Below, in pieces: positions 21,807-29,808 of a stretch of DNA of 33,563 nucleotides; the stretch's first letter is position 1; each line of letters opens with the position of its first letter. The stretch is from the NCBI GenBank assembly GCA_964494395.1, contig CAZBTI010000027.1, forward strand, positions 1 to 33,563, given 5' to 3'. The position numbers and the translations under genes are program-made. The notes beneath the pieces were generated by a model, which was not told where the DNA came from, searched no databases, and saw only the letters and a program-made list of their open reading frames with translations. This stretch comes from SHLQ01 sp964494395 (GTDB lineage: Bacteria > Actinomycetota > Acidimicrobiia > Acidimicrobiales > SHLQ01).

Positions 21807-23624
21807 GTGAATGAAGCGCTTCCAGGATTCGAACGACCCGCTGCTGAGCAGCGGGTCGTTCCGCGTCCGGAGGGCCGTTTGGTGAGCGTCCAGCCGGACA
21901 TCACTTCGATCACCCGCTCGTTCACCTACGAGGTCCCGACGGCATGGGAAGAAGATGGTCGGGCCGACAAGGTCGCCGTTGGCTCAATGGTTCGCGTCGA
22001 CTTCAGTGGTCGTCGCACTGCCGGTTGGGTCACCGCCGTCGACGTTGAGCACGACCCGATAGTCGAGGTGCGACCGCTCGCGAAGTGGTCGAGCGTTGGG
22101 CCGCCAGCCGATGTGATCGAGTTGGCCGAGTGGGCAGCGTGGCGCTGGGCGGGCAGAGTCCCGCACTTCCTACGAGTGGCGTCGCCACCGAAGATGGTCC
22201 CGATGGTGCGACACGCTCCGCCAGCGGCCCAGGTCCAGATCGACGAGGCTTATGCATCGACGTTCGGCGAGGGAGTGACGACCGTTCGCACCAACCCGGC
22301 CGATACCGGCCTCGGGCTGGCTCTCGCCGCTGCAGCAAAGGGTCGGGCGCTCATCTTGGTGCCAACCATTGCATGGCGCCGCCGCTTGGCTCGCCAACTA
22401 CGAGATGGCGGCGTTGGAGTCGCTGAGTACGACGACCAGTGGGAACGCTCTGCGTCGGGTGCGGTCACTATTGGTACCCGCATCGCCGCGTTCTCTCCAA
22501 TGCCGCAGGTCGATTCGGTGCTGGTGCTCGACGAGCACGATGCTGCGTACAAGTCCGAGAGGACTCCGAGCTGGAACGCCCGTGACGTTGTGATCGAGCG
22601 GGCCCGCCGAGCGGGTGCTCCGTGTGTACTGGCTTCTCCATCGCCATCACTCGAGGGTTTGCGCGCTGCAGACCGATCATTGGTTCCAACCAAGGCAGCC
22701 TCCCGCTCGGCGTGGCCAAACGTCAAGGTCATCGACCTTCGAACCCAGGACACACCCGGGCTACTCACCGAGTCGATCGTCGACGTGATCCGAAGCGACG
22801 GCCCAATCGCTGCCATCCTCAACCGCAAGGGGCGAGCTCGCATGCTGGCGTGTGCCACGTGCGATGCGCTGGCTGCGTGTGAGACGTGCGGCGGCTCATT
22901 GGCCGAGACCGACGAGGGCGGTCTCATCTGTCATCGTGACGGCACTACCCGTCCAAAGGTGTGTAGCGAGTGCAACGGCACGCATTTGAAGCATCTGCGG
23001 CCGGGCATTTCTCGTCTCGCCGAAGACCTCGCCGTACTAGCCAAGCGCGAGGTCATCGAGGTCTCGGCCGACAGTGCGCCAGCCGACCTCACAGCGAACG
23101 GTCTGTTCATCGGCACCGAAGCCATCCTGCATCGCTTAGAGCACGCCCGGGCGATTGTCTTTCTCGACTTCGATCAAGAGCTCGCCATGCCCCGGTACCG
23201 GGCGGCCGAGGATGCCTTTGCGCTCCTCGCTCTCGCGGCGAGGTTGGTCGGTCCTCGGGCCGATGGTGGGCGGATCTTTATCCAGACCCGCCGCCCAACA
23301 GACGTGGTCGTCCAGGCCGCGGCCCAAGGCGATCCGGGAAGTGTGGCGAAGGCCCAGCGCGACGTCCGTCAGGTGTTTAAGCAGCCGCCATACGGAGCAT
23401 GGGCGCTGGTGTCGGGCGCGGGTGCGCCAGAGTTCATCGAGAATGCCGAGAACAAGTTGTCAGGCGAGGGGAGCGGCAACCCGGACGGGGCTGTGCAGAT
23501 CCGCAAGCAAGACGACCGCTGGCGAGTGAGCGCTGCAACCCATGATGAACTGCTCGATCTCATCAACAGCGTCGAACGACCCGCCGATCGCATCCGCATC
23601 GAAGTAGACCCGCTAGATATCTAG
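21807..23624 (+). CDS. priA: Primosomal protein N' (PriA), actinobacterial type lacking the Walker A motif
   Basis: PriA restarts stalled replication forks. The 605-residue protein aligns along the PriA helicase core but lacks the GSGKT Walker A: the corresponding place reads TNPADTGLGLALAAAAKG. The Walker B-like LVLDEHDAAYKSE, the GTRIAAFSP motif and an ASPSPSLEGL segment remain. A zinc-binding region with paired cysteines starts at Cys349 (CATCDALAACETCGG...ICHRDG...VCSECNG). Loss of helicase motifs is known for actinobacterial PriA, so it probably acts as a DNA-binding scaffold rather than a motor. I use GTG 21807; an open frame extending to 21645 runs through the repeat element and is not coding. 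Confidence 0.93.
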   Translation: MNEALPGFERPAAEQRVVPRPEGRLVSVQPDITSITRSFTYEVPTAWEEDGRADKVAVGSMVRVDFSGRRTAGWVTAVDVEHDPIVEVRPLAKWSSVGPPADVIELAEWAAWRWAGRVPHFLRVASPPKMVPMVRHAPPAAQVQIDEAYASTFGEGVTTVRTNPADTGLGLALAAAAKGRALILVPTIAWRRRLARQLRDGGVGVAEYDDQWERSASGAVTIGTRIAAFSPMPQVDSVLVLDEHDAAYKSERTPSWNARDVVIERARRAGAPCVLASPSPSLEGLRAADRSLVPTKAASRSAWPNVKVIDLRTQDTPGLLTESIVDVIRSDGPIAAILNRKGRARMLACATCDALAACETCGGSLAETDEGGLICHRDGTTRPKVCSECNGTHLKHLRPGISRLAEDLAVLAKREVIEVSADSAPADLTANGLFIGTEAILHRLEHARAIVFLDFDQELAMPRYRAAEDAFALLALAARLVGPRADGGRIFIQTRRPTDVVVQAAAQGDPGSVAKAQRDVRQVFKQPPYGAWALVSGAGAPEFIENAENKLSGEGSGNPDGAVQIRKQDDRWRVSAATHDELLDLINSVERPADRIRIEVDPLDI

Positions 23625-23694
23625 AGGTCGGGTTCGTAGAGGTCTTCGCTGTTGAGCCAACCGTCCAGAATTGCCTTCAAATTTCGCTCCCGGG

Positions 23695-23724
23695 TTGCAA
23701 ATACGAACATACGTTCGTTATACT
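23695..23724 (+). promoter_or_regulatory. SOS-type promoter with LexA box for DUF222/HNH paralog 2
   Basis: A -35 TTGCAA (23695-23700) and -10 TATACT (23719-23724) are separated by 18 bases. The spacer contains the palindromic CGAACATACGTTCG (23704-23717), which fits the CGAAC-N4-GTTCG LexA box. Transcription would start near 23731, giving a leader of about 69 bases with a strong AAGGAGG ribosome binding site at 23785-23791, eight bases before GTG 23800. Confidence 0.88.
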
Positions 23725-23799
23725 CGCAGTACCTGCTCGCACCCCACGGAGCCAGTTTTCTAATGGAGAACTGGGCCCACGTGGAAGGAGGCGGAAGCA

Positions 23800-25053
23800 G
23801 TGTCACTATTCGGTCAGTCAGATCATTTGACCGACGTCTTCGAGCGACTCGACGATGTTGTGGGCGAACTGCGCGAGCTCTCGACGTTAGGTATGTCCTC
23901 AGACGAGATGAACGAGCTTCTCTTGCGCTGTTCGCAGCTGAACGGCGAAGCGCAGGGTTTGATGTTCTCGGCAATGCAAGACGCCGAGGCATCAGCCATG
24001 ACCGCGCACTTCGACTCCCGCACGCTGTCCACGCACCTGGCTCGATCGACGCACCGCCCAGCGAAGTCGGTGGGTTCTGACCGGGCACTGGCGATGTGGC
24101 TGATGGACTTCGGTGATCTTCATGGGGCGCTACTCGACGGAGTGCTATCGAAGGCCCACTTGCTCGAGTTGCGCTCGGTCGACAACTCGAAGATCCACTC
24201 CCTGATGATCCGTGATCAGTGCCTCTTTATCGACGGTGCCGAACAGTTCGAGTGGGAAGCTTGGAAGAAGATCGTTGCCTACTGGCTAAATGCAGCCGAC
24301 CCCGATGGCGAACTCACCGATCCCACCGATCCGCAATACGGGATGACGGTAACCACAAAGGTCAACGGCGATGTCCGTGTGTCGATTCTCATGGATCCGG
24401 TAACCGGCGAGGCCTTTCTGAACGTCCATGAAGCTGATGTCGACAAACTCGCTCGGGCCGAGAAGGAAGCCCGTGATGAGGGTCAGGAAGTCGAGCAGCT
24501 CACTATTCGTCAGCTCAACCTCAAAGCGCTCATGCGAGTGCTCGTGCGGGGCAGCAAGCGCGACGATGGTTCTTCACCCACGCCCCTCGTCAACATCGTG
24601 ATGTCCGAAAAAGTCGCCGAAGACTTGCTCGCCCGGGCATTCGGCCACGAGGCGCCCGATGGTGACTCTCCCATCGATGTCGATCCGTTCGAGGTGCCCA
24701 TTTTGTGGGATGACATCGACGGCCGATGCGAAACGATTCGGGGTACGCCCCTTCATCCAAAGCATGCGCTGGGCCTGCTCCTCATCGGCAAACTTCGCCG
24801 CACGGTCATGAACGCCGAGAACCGAGTTATCAACCTCGGTCGAGACATTCGATTCTTCAATCAAGCCCAACGCTTCGCCCTGCTCATCGAGCAGCGAGGT
24901 GCGTGCGCTCTTGGTACGCAAGCCCCATACTCCTGGCTCCATGCCGACCACATCACACCCTTCTCAAAGGGTGGCTTCACCGACCTCAAAAACGGCCAGA
25001 TGATCGCCGGCAGCGAAAACCTCGCAAAGGGCGACGCAGTTGAGGAGGGTTAG
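23800..25053 (+). CDS. DUF222 / 13E12-type protein with C-terminal HNH endonuclease domain (paralog 2)
   Basis: A 417-residue paralog of the protein at 5045-6289. Shared landmarks: an RDQ..F.......EW.A.K..V.YWL...D.DG segment, MDPVTGEAF, DDIDGRCETIRGTPLHPK-HAL, and the terminal HNH. Here the HNH core is complete: WLHADHITPFSKGGFTDLKNGQMI...SENLAKGD, with D-H, the central Asn and the terminal N-x-x-K-G. The start is GTG 23800 with an excellent AAGGAGG. The product is probably a cytoplasmic nuclease, but no cleavage target is known. SOS control is inferred from the promoter. It stops 19 bases before an assembly gap, so its downstream neighbour is unknown. Confidence 0.9.
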   Translation: MSLFGQSDHLTDVFERLDDVVGELRELSTLGMSSDEMNELLLRCSQLNGEAQGLMFSAMQDAEASAMTAHFDSRTLSTHLARSTHRPAKSVGSDRALAMWLMDFGDLHGALLDGVLSKAHLLELRSVDNSKIHSLMIRDQCLFIDGAEQFEWEAWKKIVAYWLNAADPDGELTDPTDPQYGMTVTTKVNGDVRVSILMDPVTGEAFLNVHEADVDKLARAEKEARDEGQEVEQLTIRQLNLKALMRVLVRGSKRDDGSSPTPLVNIVMSEKVAEDLLARAFGHEAPDGDSPIDVDPFEVPILWDDIDGRCETIRGTPLHPKHALGLLLIGKLRRTVMNAENRVINLGRDIRFFNQAQRFALLIEQRGACALGTQAPYSWLHADHITPFSKGGFTDLKNGQMIAGSENLAKGDAVEEG

Positions 25054-25072
25054 AACAGCTTCCACTGGCGTT

Positions 25073-25172
25073 NNNNNNNNNNNNNNNNNNNNNNNNNNNN
25101 NNNNNNNNNNNNNNNNNNNNNNNNNNNNNNNNNNNNNNNNNNNNNNNNNNNNNNNNNNNNNNNNNNNNNNNN
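25073..25172. other. Assembly gap (100 N)
   Basis: Exactly 100 undetermined bases between the DUF222/HNH paralog 2 and the convergent YibE/F gene. The visible flanks (25054-25072 and 25173-25191) hold no gene or repeat that I can recognise. A missing gene of unknown size cannot be excluded. Confidence 0.99.
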
Positions 25173-25191
25173 TCTGGCTGAATGGCGACAG

Positions 25192-26493
25192 CTAGTTTTG
25201 CGAATCCGGGGCGAAGTCGTCCCAGGCGGGTTCTTCGCGCAGGTCGATGACCGCCTTGGGGTCTGACCCCGTGGTTCCCTTGACGGCCTTGGCTACGGGG
25301 AGGATCGACGCTGCGAGTGCAGTGGTGAGTGGTACCGCACCGATGAGGCCGATCGAGCCGGTGAGGGTGCGGACGATTTCGACAGCGACGATCTCGGAGT
25401 TCGCTACCTGAGCGAGTGTCTGCTCCGATGCTGCGAAGAGGAGCAAGATCGGCAGGCTGGCGCCGGCGTAGGCCAGGAGTAGCGTGTTCACCGTGGCGGC
25501 GATGTGATCTCGGCCGACCGAGAGGCCCGACGCGATGAGCTTCTTCGATGGCATTTGCGGGTTGTTGCGGCGCAGTTCGCTCACGAGCGATACCTGGGTG
25601 ACGGTGACGTCGTCGAGGGCTCCCAACGCGCCGATGATGGCGCCGCCCAAGAGCAGTGAGCTCAACCGCAGGTCTTGGTTGAGGACGGGGAGCACCAGCG
25701 ATTCGGTGCTGGCAAAGCCGGTGAAGTTCGCAAGACCAAAGAAGATCCACGAGAGCACGAAGGTCAGCCCGAGCGCGCTGAGGGTCCCGGCCAATGCAAC
25801 GGCGGTCGTGGGGTTGAACCCATGGGTGAGGAACAAACTGGTGAAGGCAATGATCGTCGCAGCCACAAGCGCGACGAGGACCGGATCGTTGCCGTCGAGC
25901 ACCGAGGGGGCAACAAAGCCCACCAACACCGCAACCGTTATGCCCATAGCGAAGAGCGCCAGGAGCCCGCGGGCGCGCCCGAAGGCGATGACGATTACGG
26001 CAAAGAGGGCGGCGAGGATGAGGAGTGGGGCAGAGCGGGCTTGGTCTTCGTAGAAGTAGGTGTTGGTGCTGGGGATGAAGCCGAGGACGATCTCGTCGCC
26101 CTCTTCGAACTCTGGGAGACCGCGTTCAATCTCGAGGTTGATCTCCGGGAGCACTAAGACGGTTCCCGCGTCGGGGCCTTCGAGTACATCGAGGACCAGT
26201 TGGCGGCACTCGACATCGAAGTCTTCGGTGGCGAAGCTGCACGGAGCATTCTCCGAGGTGACCACGTTGGCCGCAATGCGTTGTGTCGACAGGCCGATCT
26301 GTTCGGCAGCAGCGATGGCATCTGCGGTGCCCTGGCCGGTGGGCCACAGGAAAATGAGACCTACGAGGGCAGCGATCAGGGAAACGGCGAGACCACCGAT
26401 GACCGCGCGCAGGCGCGTCGAGGAAAGCCATTCATCCCATCCACCATGGTCGCCATCGCCATGAGCGTGCCCATGGCTGTGTCCGTGTCCCAT
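25192..26493 (-). CDS. YibE/F family multipass membrane protein with His-rich N-terminus
   Basis: A 433-residue membrane protein matching the YibE/F-like family of unknown function. Residues 2-18 are His/Gly-rich (GHGHSHGHAHGDGDHGG), suggesting metal binding at the cytoplasmic or exposed N-terminus. A first helix (31-50) is followed by an extracytoplasmic region (51-152) with two cysteines, then about seven helices near 155-172, 176-196, 204-222, 230-256, 278-294, 330-355 and 375-402. The family motif ALGALDDVTVTQ lies at 289-300. I start it at ATG 26493; the frame continues upstream to 26682 but would overlap the divergent oxidoreductase gene. A role in metal or small-solute transport is possible but unproven. 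Confidence 0.85.
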   Translation of the reverse strand: MGHGHSHGHAHGDGDHGGWDEWLSSTRLRAVIGGLAVSLIAALVGLIFLWPTGQGTADAIAAAEQIGLSTQRIAANVVTSENAPCSFATEDFDVECRQLVLDVLEGPDAGTVLVLPEINLEIERGLPEFEEGDEIVLGFIPSTNTYFYEDQARSAPLLILAALFAVIVIAFGRARGLLALFAMGITVAVLVGFVAPSVLDGNDPVLVALVAATIIAFTSLFLTHGFNPTTAVALAGTLSALGLTFVLSWIFFGLANFTGFASTESLVLPVLNQDLRLSSLLLGGAIIGALGALDDVTVTQVSLVSELRRNNPQMPSKKLIASGLSVGRDHIAATVNTLLLAYAGASLPILLLFAASEQTLAQVANSEIVAVEIVRTLTGSIGLIGAVPLTTALAASILPVAKAVKGTTGSDPKAVIDLREEPAWDDFAPDSQN

Positions 26494-26556
26494 TACTTCC
26501 CAGTTTCGCCCACGCAGTGGCAAAACGCCACGCCCGTATTCTGCACCGACATGGCG

Positions 26557-26562
26557 TAGTCT
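26557..26562 (+). promoter_or_regulatory. Putative leaderless promoter of the molybdopterin oxidoreductase gene (-10 TAGTCT)
   Basis: TAGTCT is followed by CCATGG and then ATG 26569, again six bases. An out-of-frame ATG lies four bases before the real start. The whole intergenic region to the divergent YibE/F gene is 75 bases and should contain both promoters. Confidence 0.4.
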
Positions 26563-26568
26563 CCATGG

Positions 26569-28632
26569 ATGGCAACGATTGAAGTCCTCGGAACGTGTCA
26601 CCACGACTGCCCCGACAGCTGTGGCTGGGTGGCTACTGCGGTTGACGGTGTGCTCACCCAACTCCGCGGCAACCCGAATCACCCGTTCTCGGCGGGCGAA
26701 TTGTGTCCGAAGGTCTCAAAGTTCGTGGGCAAGGTGAATCATGAAGACCGTCTGCTTCACCCGCTTATCCGCACCGGAGCCAAGGGGTCTGGCGAATACC
26801 GCGAGGCCACGTGGGACGAAGCGCTCGAGATGGTCGTCACCGAGTTCACACGGATCCGTGACGAGCACGGGGGAGAGGCGATTCTCCCGTGGTGGTCGGC
26901 CGGCACCCAGGGCGCACTTCAGAACCAAGGCACAGCGCAGTTGCTGTTCTCGCTGCTCGGAACGAGCAAGCAACACGGCAGCGTGTGCGGTGCCGCTGCA
27001 GGCGCCGGCATGGCCTCGGTCTATGGCGATGGCCTCGGCACCGACCCCATGCAGGCCGAACACTCCGACCACATCATTTTGTGGGGCACGAACACCCGCC
27101 TCACCAACCGCCACTTCTGGCCCGTAGTTGCCGACGCCCAGATCCGCGGAGCGAAGGTCACCGTCATCGACCCCATCCGCACGATCACCGCCGACAAGGC
27201 CGATGTGCATCTCCAGCCACTTCCCGGCACCGACGTTGCCTTGCTGCTCGCCATCATTCACGTGCTCATCTCTGAAAACCTGATCGATAGCGAGTACATC
27301 GAGGCACACTCGACCGGTTTCGATGAACTCGCTGCGCACACTGGCGAGCACTCACCCGAGTGGGCGGCGCCGCTGTGTGGACTAGACGCCGATGTGATCA
27401 CTGAACTCGCTCGGTCGATCGGAAATCAACCAAAGACGATGATTAGAGCGCTCATCGGCGCTGAGCATCACTATTCGGGCCCCACGATCTTCCGCTTGTT
27501 GTCGATGATTCCCGTCCTCACTGGATCGCACAAAGTGCTGGGTGGAGGGTTTGCTCGCAGCGTCGGGTCGTGGTCCGAGATCAACGACTTCGACCTCGAT
27601 GCCATCTCCGGTCTGTCGGCAGAGGTCGTTCCCGATCCGGGAGAGCGCCGCAGTTTCCGTCAACCCGACCTCGGCAACACGCTCACCATGGCCGAAGACC
27701 CGATCTATGGACTGTTCTTGTGGAACGGAAACCCGGTGCTATCGATCCCGAACTCGGCGGCTATTCGGGAGGGTCTCTTGCGCGACGATTTATTCACTGT
27801 CGTGAGCGAGCAGTTCCTTACCGACACTGCGGCGTATGCCGACGTGATCTTCCCCGCAGCAACCGAGACCGAGATGCTCGAGGTCATGCCGTCGTGGGGG
27901 CACCTGTGGATTGGTTGGAACGAACCAGCAACGGAACCGCTCGGAGAAGCCGTGCCGAACACCGAACTGTTCCGCCGCCTCGCAACCGCATTCGGCTTCG
28001 ATCAGCCGCAACTACACCTAACCGATGAAGAGCAGATCGCGCTGATCCTCGGGGACCACGTCGACCTCGAGACGATGCGCAAAGACGGCTTCGTCCGGGT
28101 GTCCGACTACCCGATCGACTACCTGCCATATGCCGAAGGCAACTTCCACAACGCATCGGGCAAGGCCGAACTGGCAGCAGAGTCATTCGCTGGAGCGGGT
28201 GTGAGTCGCCTTCCCGAGTGGGTGGCTCCCGACCAGGTCGAGGGCGCCAGGCGCTCCGATGGCTACAGTCTGTACCTCCAGACTCCGAAGAAAGCCACGC
28301 GCTTTCTCAACACGTCGTACTCACACCTCGAGAGCCACGCCGGCCGCGAGACGGACCCGCACATCGAACTCGACCCCGCTGATGCTGACGAACGAGGTTT
28401 GGTCGAGGGAGATTCGGCGAAGATCTTCAACGATCGCGGCTCGCTCGTGTTACCGGTAGCGATCTCGGACCGTCTCCGACCGGGTGTCGTGAGCGTTCCG
28501 TGGGGCTATGTCGACTCGGCCTATGGTGCTGAGCGCGGTTCGATCAACGACCTCACCAATGCCTCGGCAACGGAGTTCGGTGAAGGTTCCAACTACGGCG
28601 ACACCCTCGTCGAAGTCGAAGCCGTCACCTAG
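26569..28632 (+). CDS. Molybdopterin-dependent oxidoreductase (formate dehydrogenase/nitrate reductase-like family)
   Basis: A 687-residue member of the DMSO reductase superfamily, binding bis-MGD and one [4Fe-4S] cluster. The cluster motif is C10-x3-C14-x3-C18-x27-C46. Cys140 in HGSVCGAAAG falls where formate dehydrogenase and periplasmic nitrate reductase carry their Sec/Cys molybdenum ligand. Cofactor-binding segments WGTNTRLTNRHFWP, VIDPIRT and LPGTDVALLLAI are present, and the C-terminal molydopterin-dinucleotide domain includes RFLNTSYSHLES and VEGDSAKIFNDRG. There is no Tat signal, so the enzyme should be cytoplasmic. No partner electron-transfer subunit is adjacent. The substrate cannot be assigned. 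Its stop overlaps the convergent methyltransferase gene by eight bases. Confidence 0.9.
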   Translation: MATIEVLGTCHHDCPDSCGWVATAVDGVLTQLRGNPNHPFSAGELCPKVSKFVGKVNHEDRLLHPLIRTGAKGSGEYREATWDEALEMVVTEFTRIRDEHGGEAILPWWSAGTQGALQNQGTAQLLFSLLGTSKQHGSVCGAAAGAGMASVYGDGLGTDPMQAEHSDHIILWGTNTRLTNRHFWPVVADAQIRGAKVTVIDPIRTITADKADVHLQPLPGTDVALLLAIIHVLISENLIDSEYIEAHSTGFDELAAHTGEHSPEWAAPLCGLDADVITELARSIGNQPKTMIRALIGAEHHYSGPTIFRLLSMIPVLTGSHKVLGGGFARSVGSWSEINDFDLDAISGLSAEVVPDPGERRSFRQPDLGNTLTMAEDPIYGLFLWNGNPVLSIPNSAAIREGLLRDDLFTVVSEQFLTDTAAYADVIFPAATETEMLEVMPSWGHLWIGWNEPATEPLGEAVPNTELFRRLATAFGFDQPQLHLTDEEQIALILGDHVDLETMRKDGFVRVSDYPIDYLPYAEGNFHNASGKAELAAESFAGAGVSRLPEWVAPDQVEGARRSDGYSLYLQTPKKATRFLNTSYSHLESHAGRETDPHIELDPADADERGLVEGDSAKIFNDRGSLVLPVAISDRLRPGVVSVPWGYVDSAYGAERGSINDLTNASATEFGEGSNYGDTLVEVEAVT

Positions 28633-29149
28633 TCCACGCTTGGCGGCGGGCTTCGGCGATGGCGATCGAAGCGGCCACGCCGACGTTGAGTGAGCCGACC
28701 TTGCCGGTCTGGGGGATGTAGCCAGCGCTGTCTAGCAGCCCCAGAGCTTCCTTGCTCAGCCCACGGTCCTCGTGGCCCACGACGAGGCACACCTTCCCTG
28801 AGAGGTCGACCTCATGTAGCGGCGCTGCGTCGTCGGCCAACTCGATGCCGACGACGGTGTAGCCAGCGGCCTTTGCTTGGGTGATCGCCTCGGTCGGCGT
28901 TTCGACGGCGATGAAGTCGACGTAACGCTGCGTGCCCATGGCGGTCTTGTTTGTCTTGTTGTGGTTTGGCGATTCGGTCGAACCTACGAGCCAGATCTGC
29001 TCAACACCCAATGCTGCGCTGGTGCGGATGATCGTGCCCACGTTGTAGGGGGTTTGGACGCTGTCGAGGATCACGCTGATCTGCTGGTCGGTGTTGCGGC
29101 GCCAGTCGCGATGCAACCGTTTGAGTCCAGTGGGGTCGAGGTTCTTCAT
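28625..29149 (-). CDS. SpoU-family (TrmH-type) RNA 2'-O-methyltransferase
   Basis: A 174-residue SPOUT methyltransferase that transfers a methyl from SAM to a ribose of tRNA or rRNA. All three motifs are visible: motif 1 YNVGTIIRTSAALG (35-48), motif 2 VVGHEDRGLSKEAL (123-136) and motif 3 IPQTGKVGSLNVGVAASIA (145-163), which form the trefoil-knot SAM site. I choose ATG 29149, which overlaps the upstream methyltransferase stop by four bases (ATGA); the frame extends further to 29326 only as an overlap with that gene. It resembles TrmH/TrmL-like enzymes without the N-terminal substrate domain; the target nucleotide is unknown. Confidence 0.9.
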   Translation of the reverse strand: MKNLDPTGLKRLHRDWRRNTDQQISVILDSVQTPYNVGTIIRTSAALGVEQIWLVGSTESPNHNKTNKTAMGTQRYVDFIAVETPTEAITQAKAAGYTVVGIELADDAAPLHEVDLSGKVCLVVGHEDRGLSKEALGLLDSAGYIPQTGKVGSLNVGVAASIAIAEARRQAWTR

Positions 29150-29787
29150 TCGTTCGGACCTTCTTGAGTGCGGGCCTGGGTCTCGAGGATACGAAACCCT
29201 TTGCGAGAGCCGAGTCGGGTCGTGGCCCAACCATTCGAGGTGAGCCAGTCGGCGAGCGAGTCCGAGCCGAGGTGCTTCTGCACGACCATCCATGCACGAC
29301 CCTTTGGCGTGAGGCGATCGAGCCACGTGGTGAGCAGTTCGTGCAACGCTTGCTTGCCGATACGGATGGGTGGGTTCGACAGGATCAGATCGAAGGAAAG
29401 GTCGGGCGGAAGTTCATCAGCAGTGCCGAACTGTACGTTTGCGATGTCGTTTGTCTCGGCGTTACTGCGAGCGAGGCCGAGTGCCCGGTTGTTGACGTCG
29501 ACTCCCCACACATGGGCATCGGCTGCACGCTTTGCCGCGGAGAGGGCAATGGGGCCGTAACCACAACCCAAATCGAGGATCGTGTTGGTGCCTGAGGGAA
29601 TCTCGGGATGTTCCTGCAGCAGGTAGCGAGTTCCCTTATCAACGCCCGCTGCGGAGAACACTCCGCTGTCGGTGTTGAGCGTGAGAAAGACGTCGGGCAA
29701 GACGAGTTCGAGCGTACGCGGATTCGACGTTGCCGACGGGTCGGCGTCAAAATACTGCGAGTTGCCGCTGGCATCGGTCGAAGGCAT
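29146..29787 (-). CDS. Class I SAM-dependent methyltransferase (RsmC/RlmG-like)
   Basis: A 213-residue protein resembling the C-terminal catalytic half of RsmC/RlmG guanine-N2 rRNA methyltransferases. The SAM loop is LDLGCGYGPIAL (71-82), the acidic strand VWGVDVNNRAL follows, and the catalytic SNPPIR motif is at 137-142. The upstream LELVLPDVFLTLNTDSGVFS segment is also typical. The start ATG 29787 is set by family length and by a TACCGT -10 exactly six bases upstream; a frame extension to 30027 runs into def. It is the first gene of a two-gene unit with the SpoU-type methyltransferase (ATGA overlap) and is divergent from def. Confidence 0.88.
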   Translation of the reverse strand: MPSTDASGNSQYFDADPSATSNPRTLELVLPDVFLTLNTDSGVFSAAGVDKGTRYLLQEHPEIPSGTNTILDLGCGYGPIALSAAKRAADAHVWGVDVNNRALGLARSNAETNDIANVQFGTADELPPDLSFDLILSNPPIRIGKQALHELLTTWLDRLTPKGRAWMVVQKHLGSDSLADWLTSNGWATTRLGSRKGFRILETQARTQEGPNE

Positions 29788-29793
29788 TGCGCA

Positions 29794-29803
29794 ACGGTAT
29801 CGT
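29794..29803. promoter_or_regulatory. Overlapping divergent -10 elements between the methyltransferase and def
   Basis: On the minus strand TACCGT (29799-29794) is six bases from the methyltransferase ATG. On the plus strand TATCGT (29798-29803) is five bases from GTG 29809 and eight from ATG 29812 of def. The two hexamers share two bases, so the polymerases would compete. The genes' starts are only 21-24 bases apart. Confidence 0.4.
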
Positions 29804-29808
29804 AGAAG

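Noticed and set aside
26494..26682. N-terminal extension of the YibE/F protein
   Set aside because: It would overlap the divergent oxidoreductase gene and its promoter; the His-rich ATG start at 26493 is more plausible.
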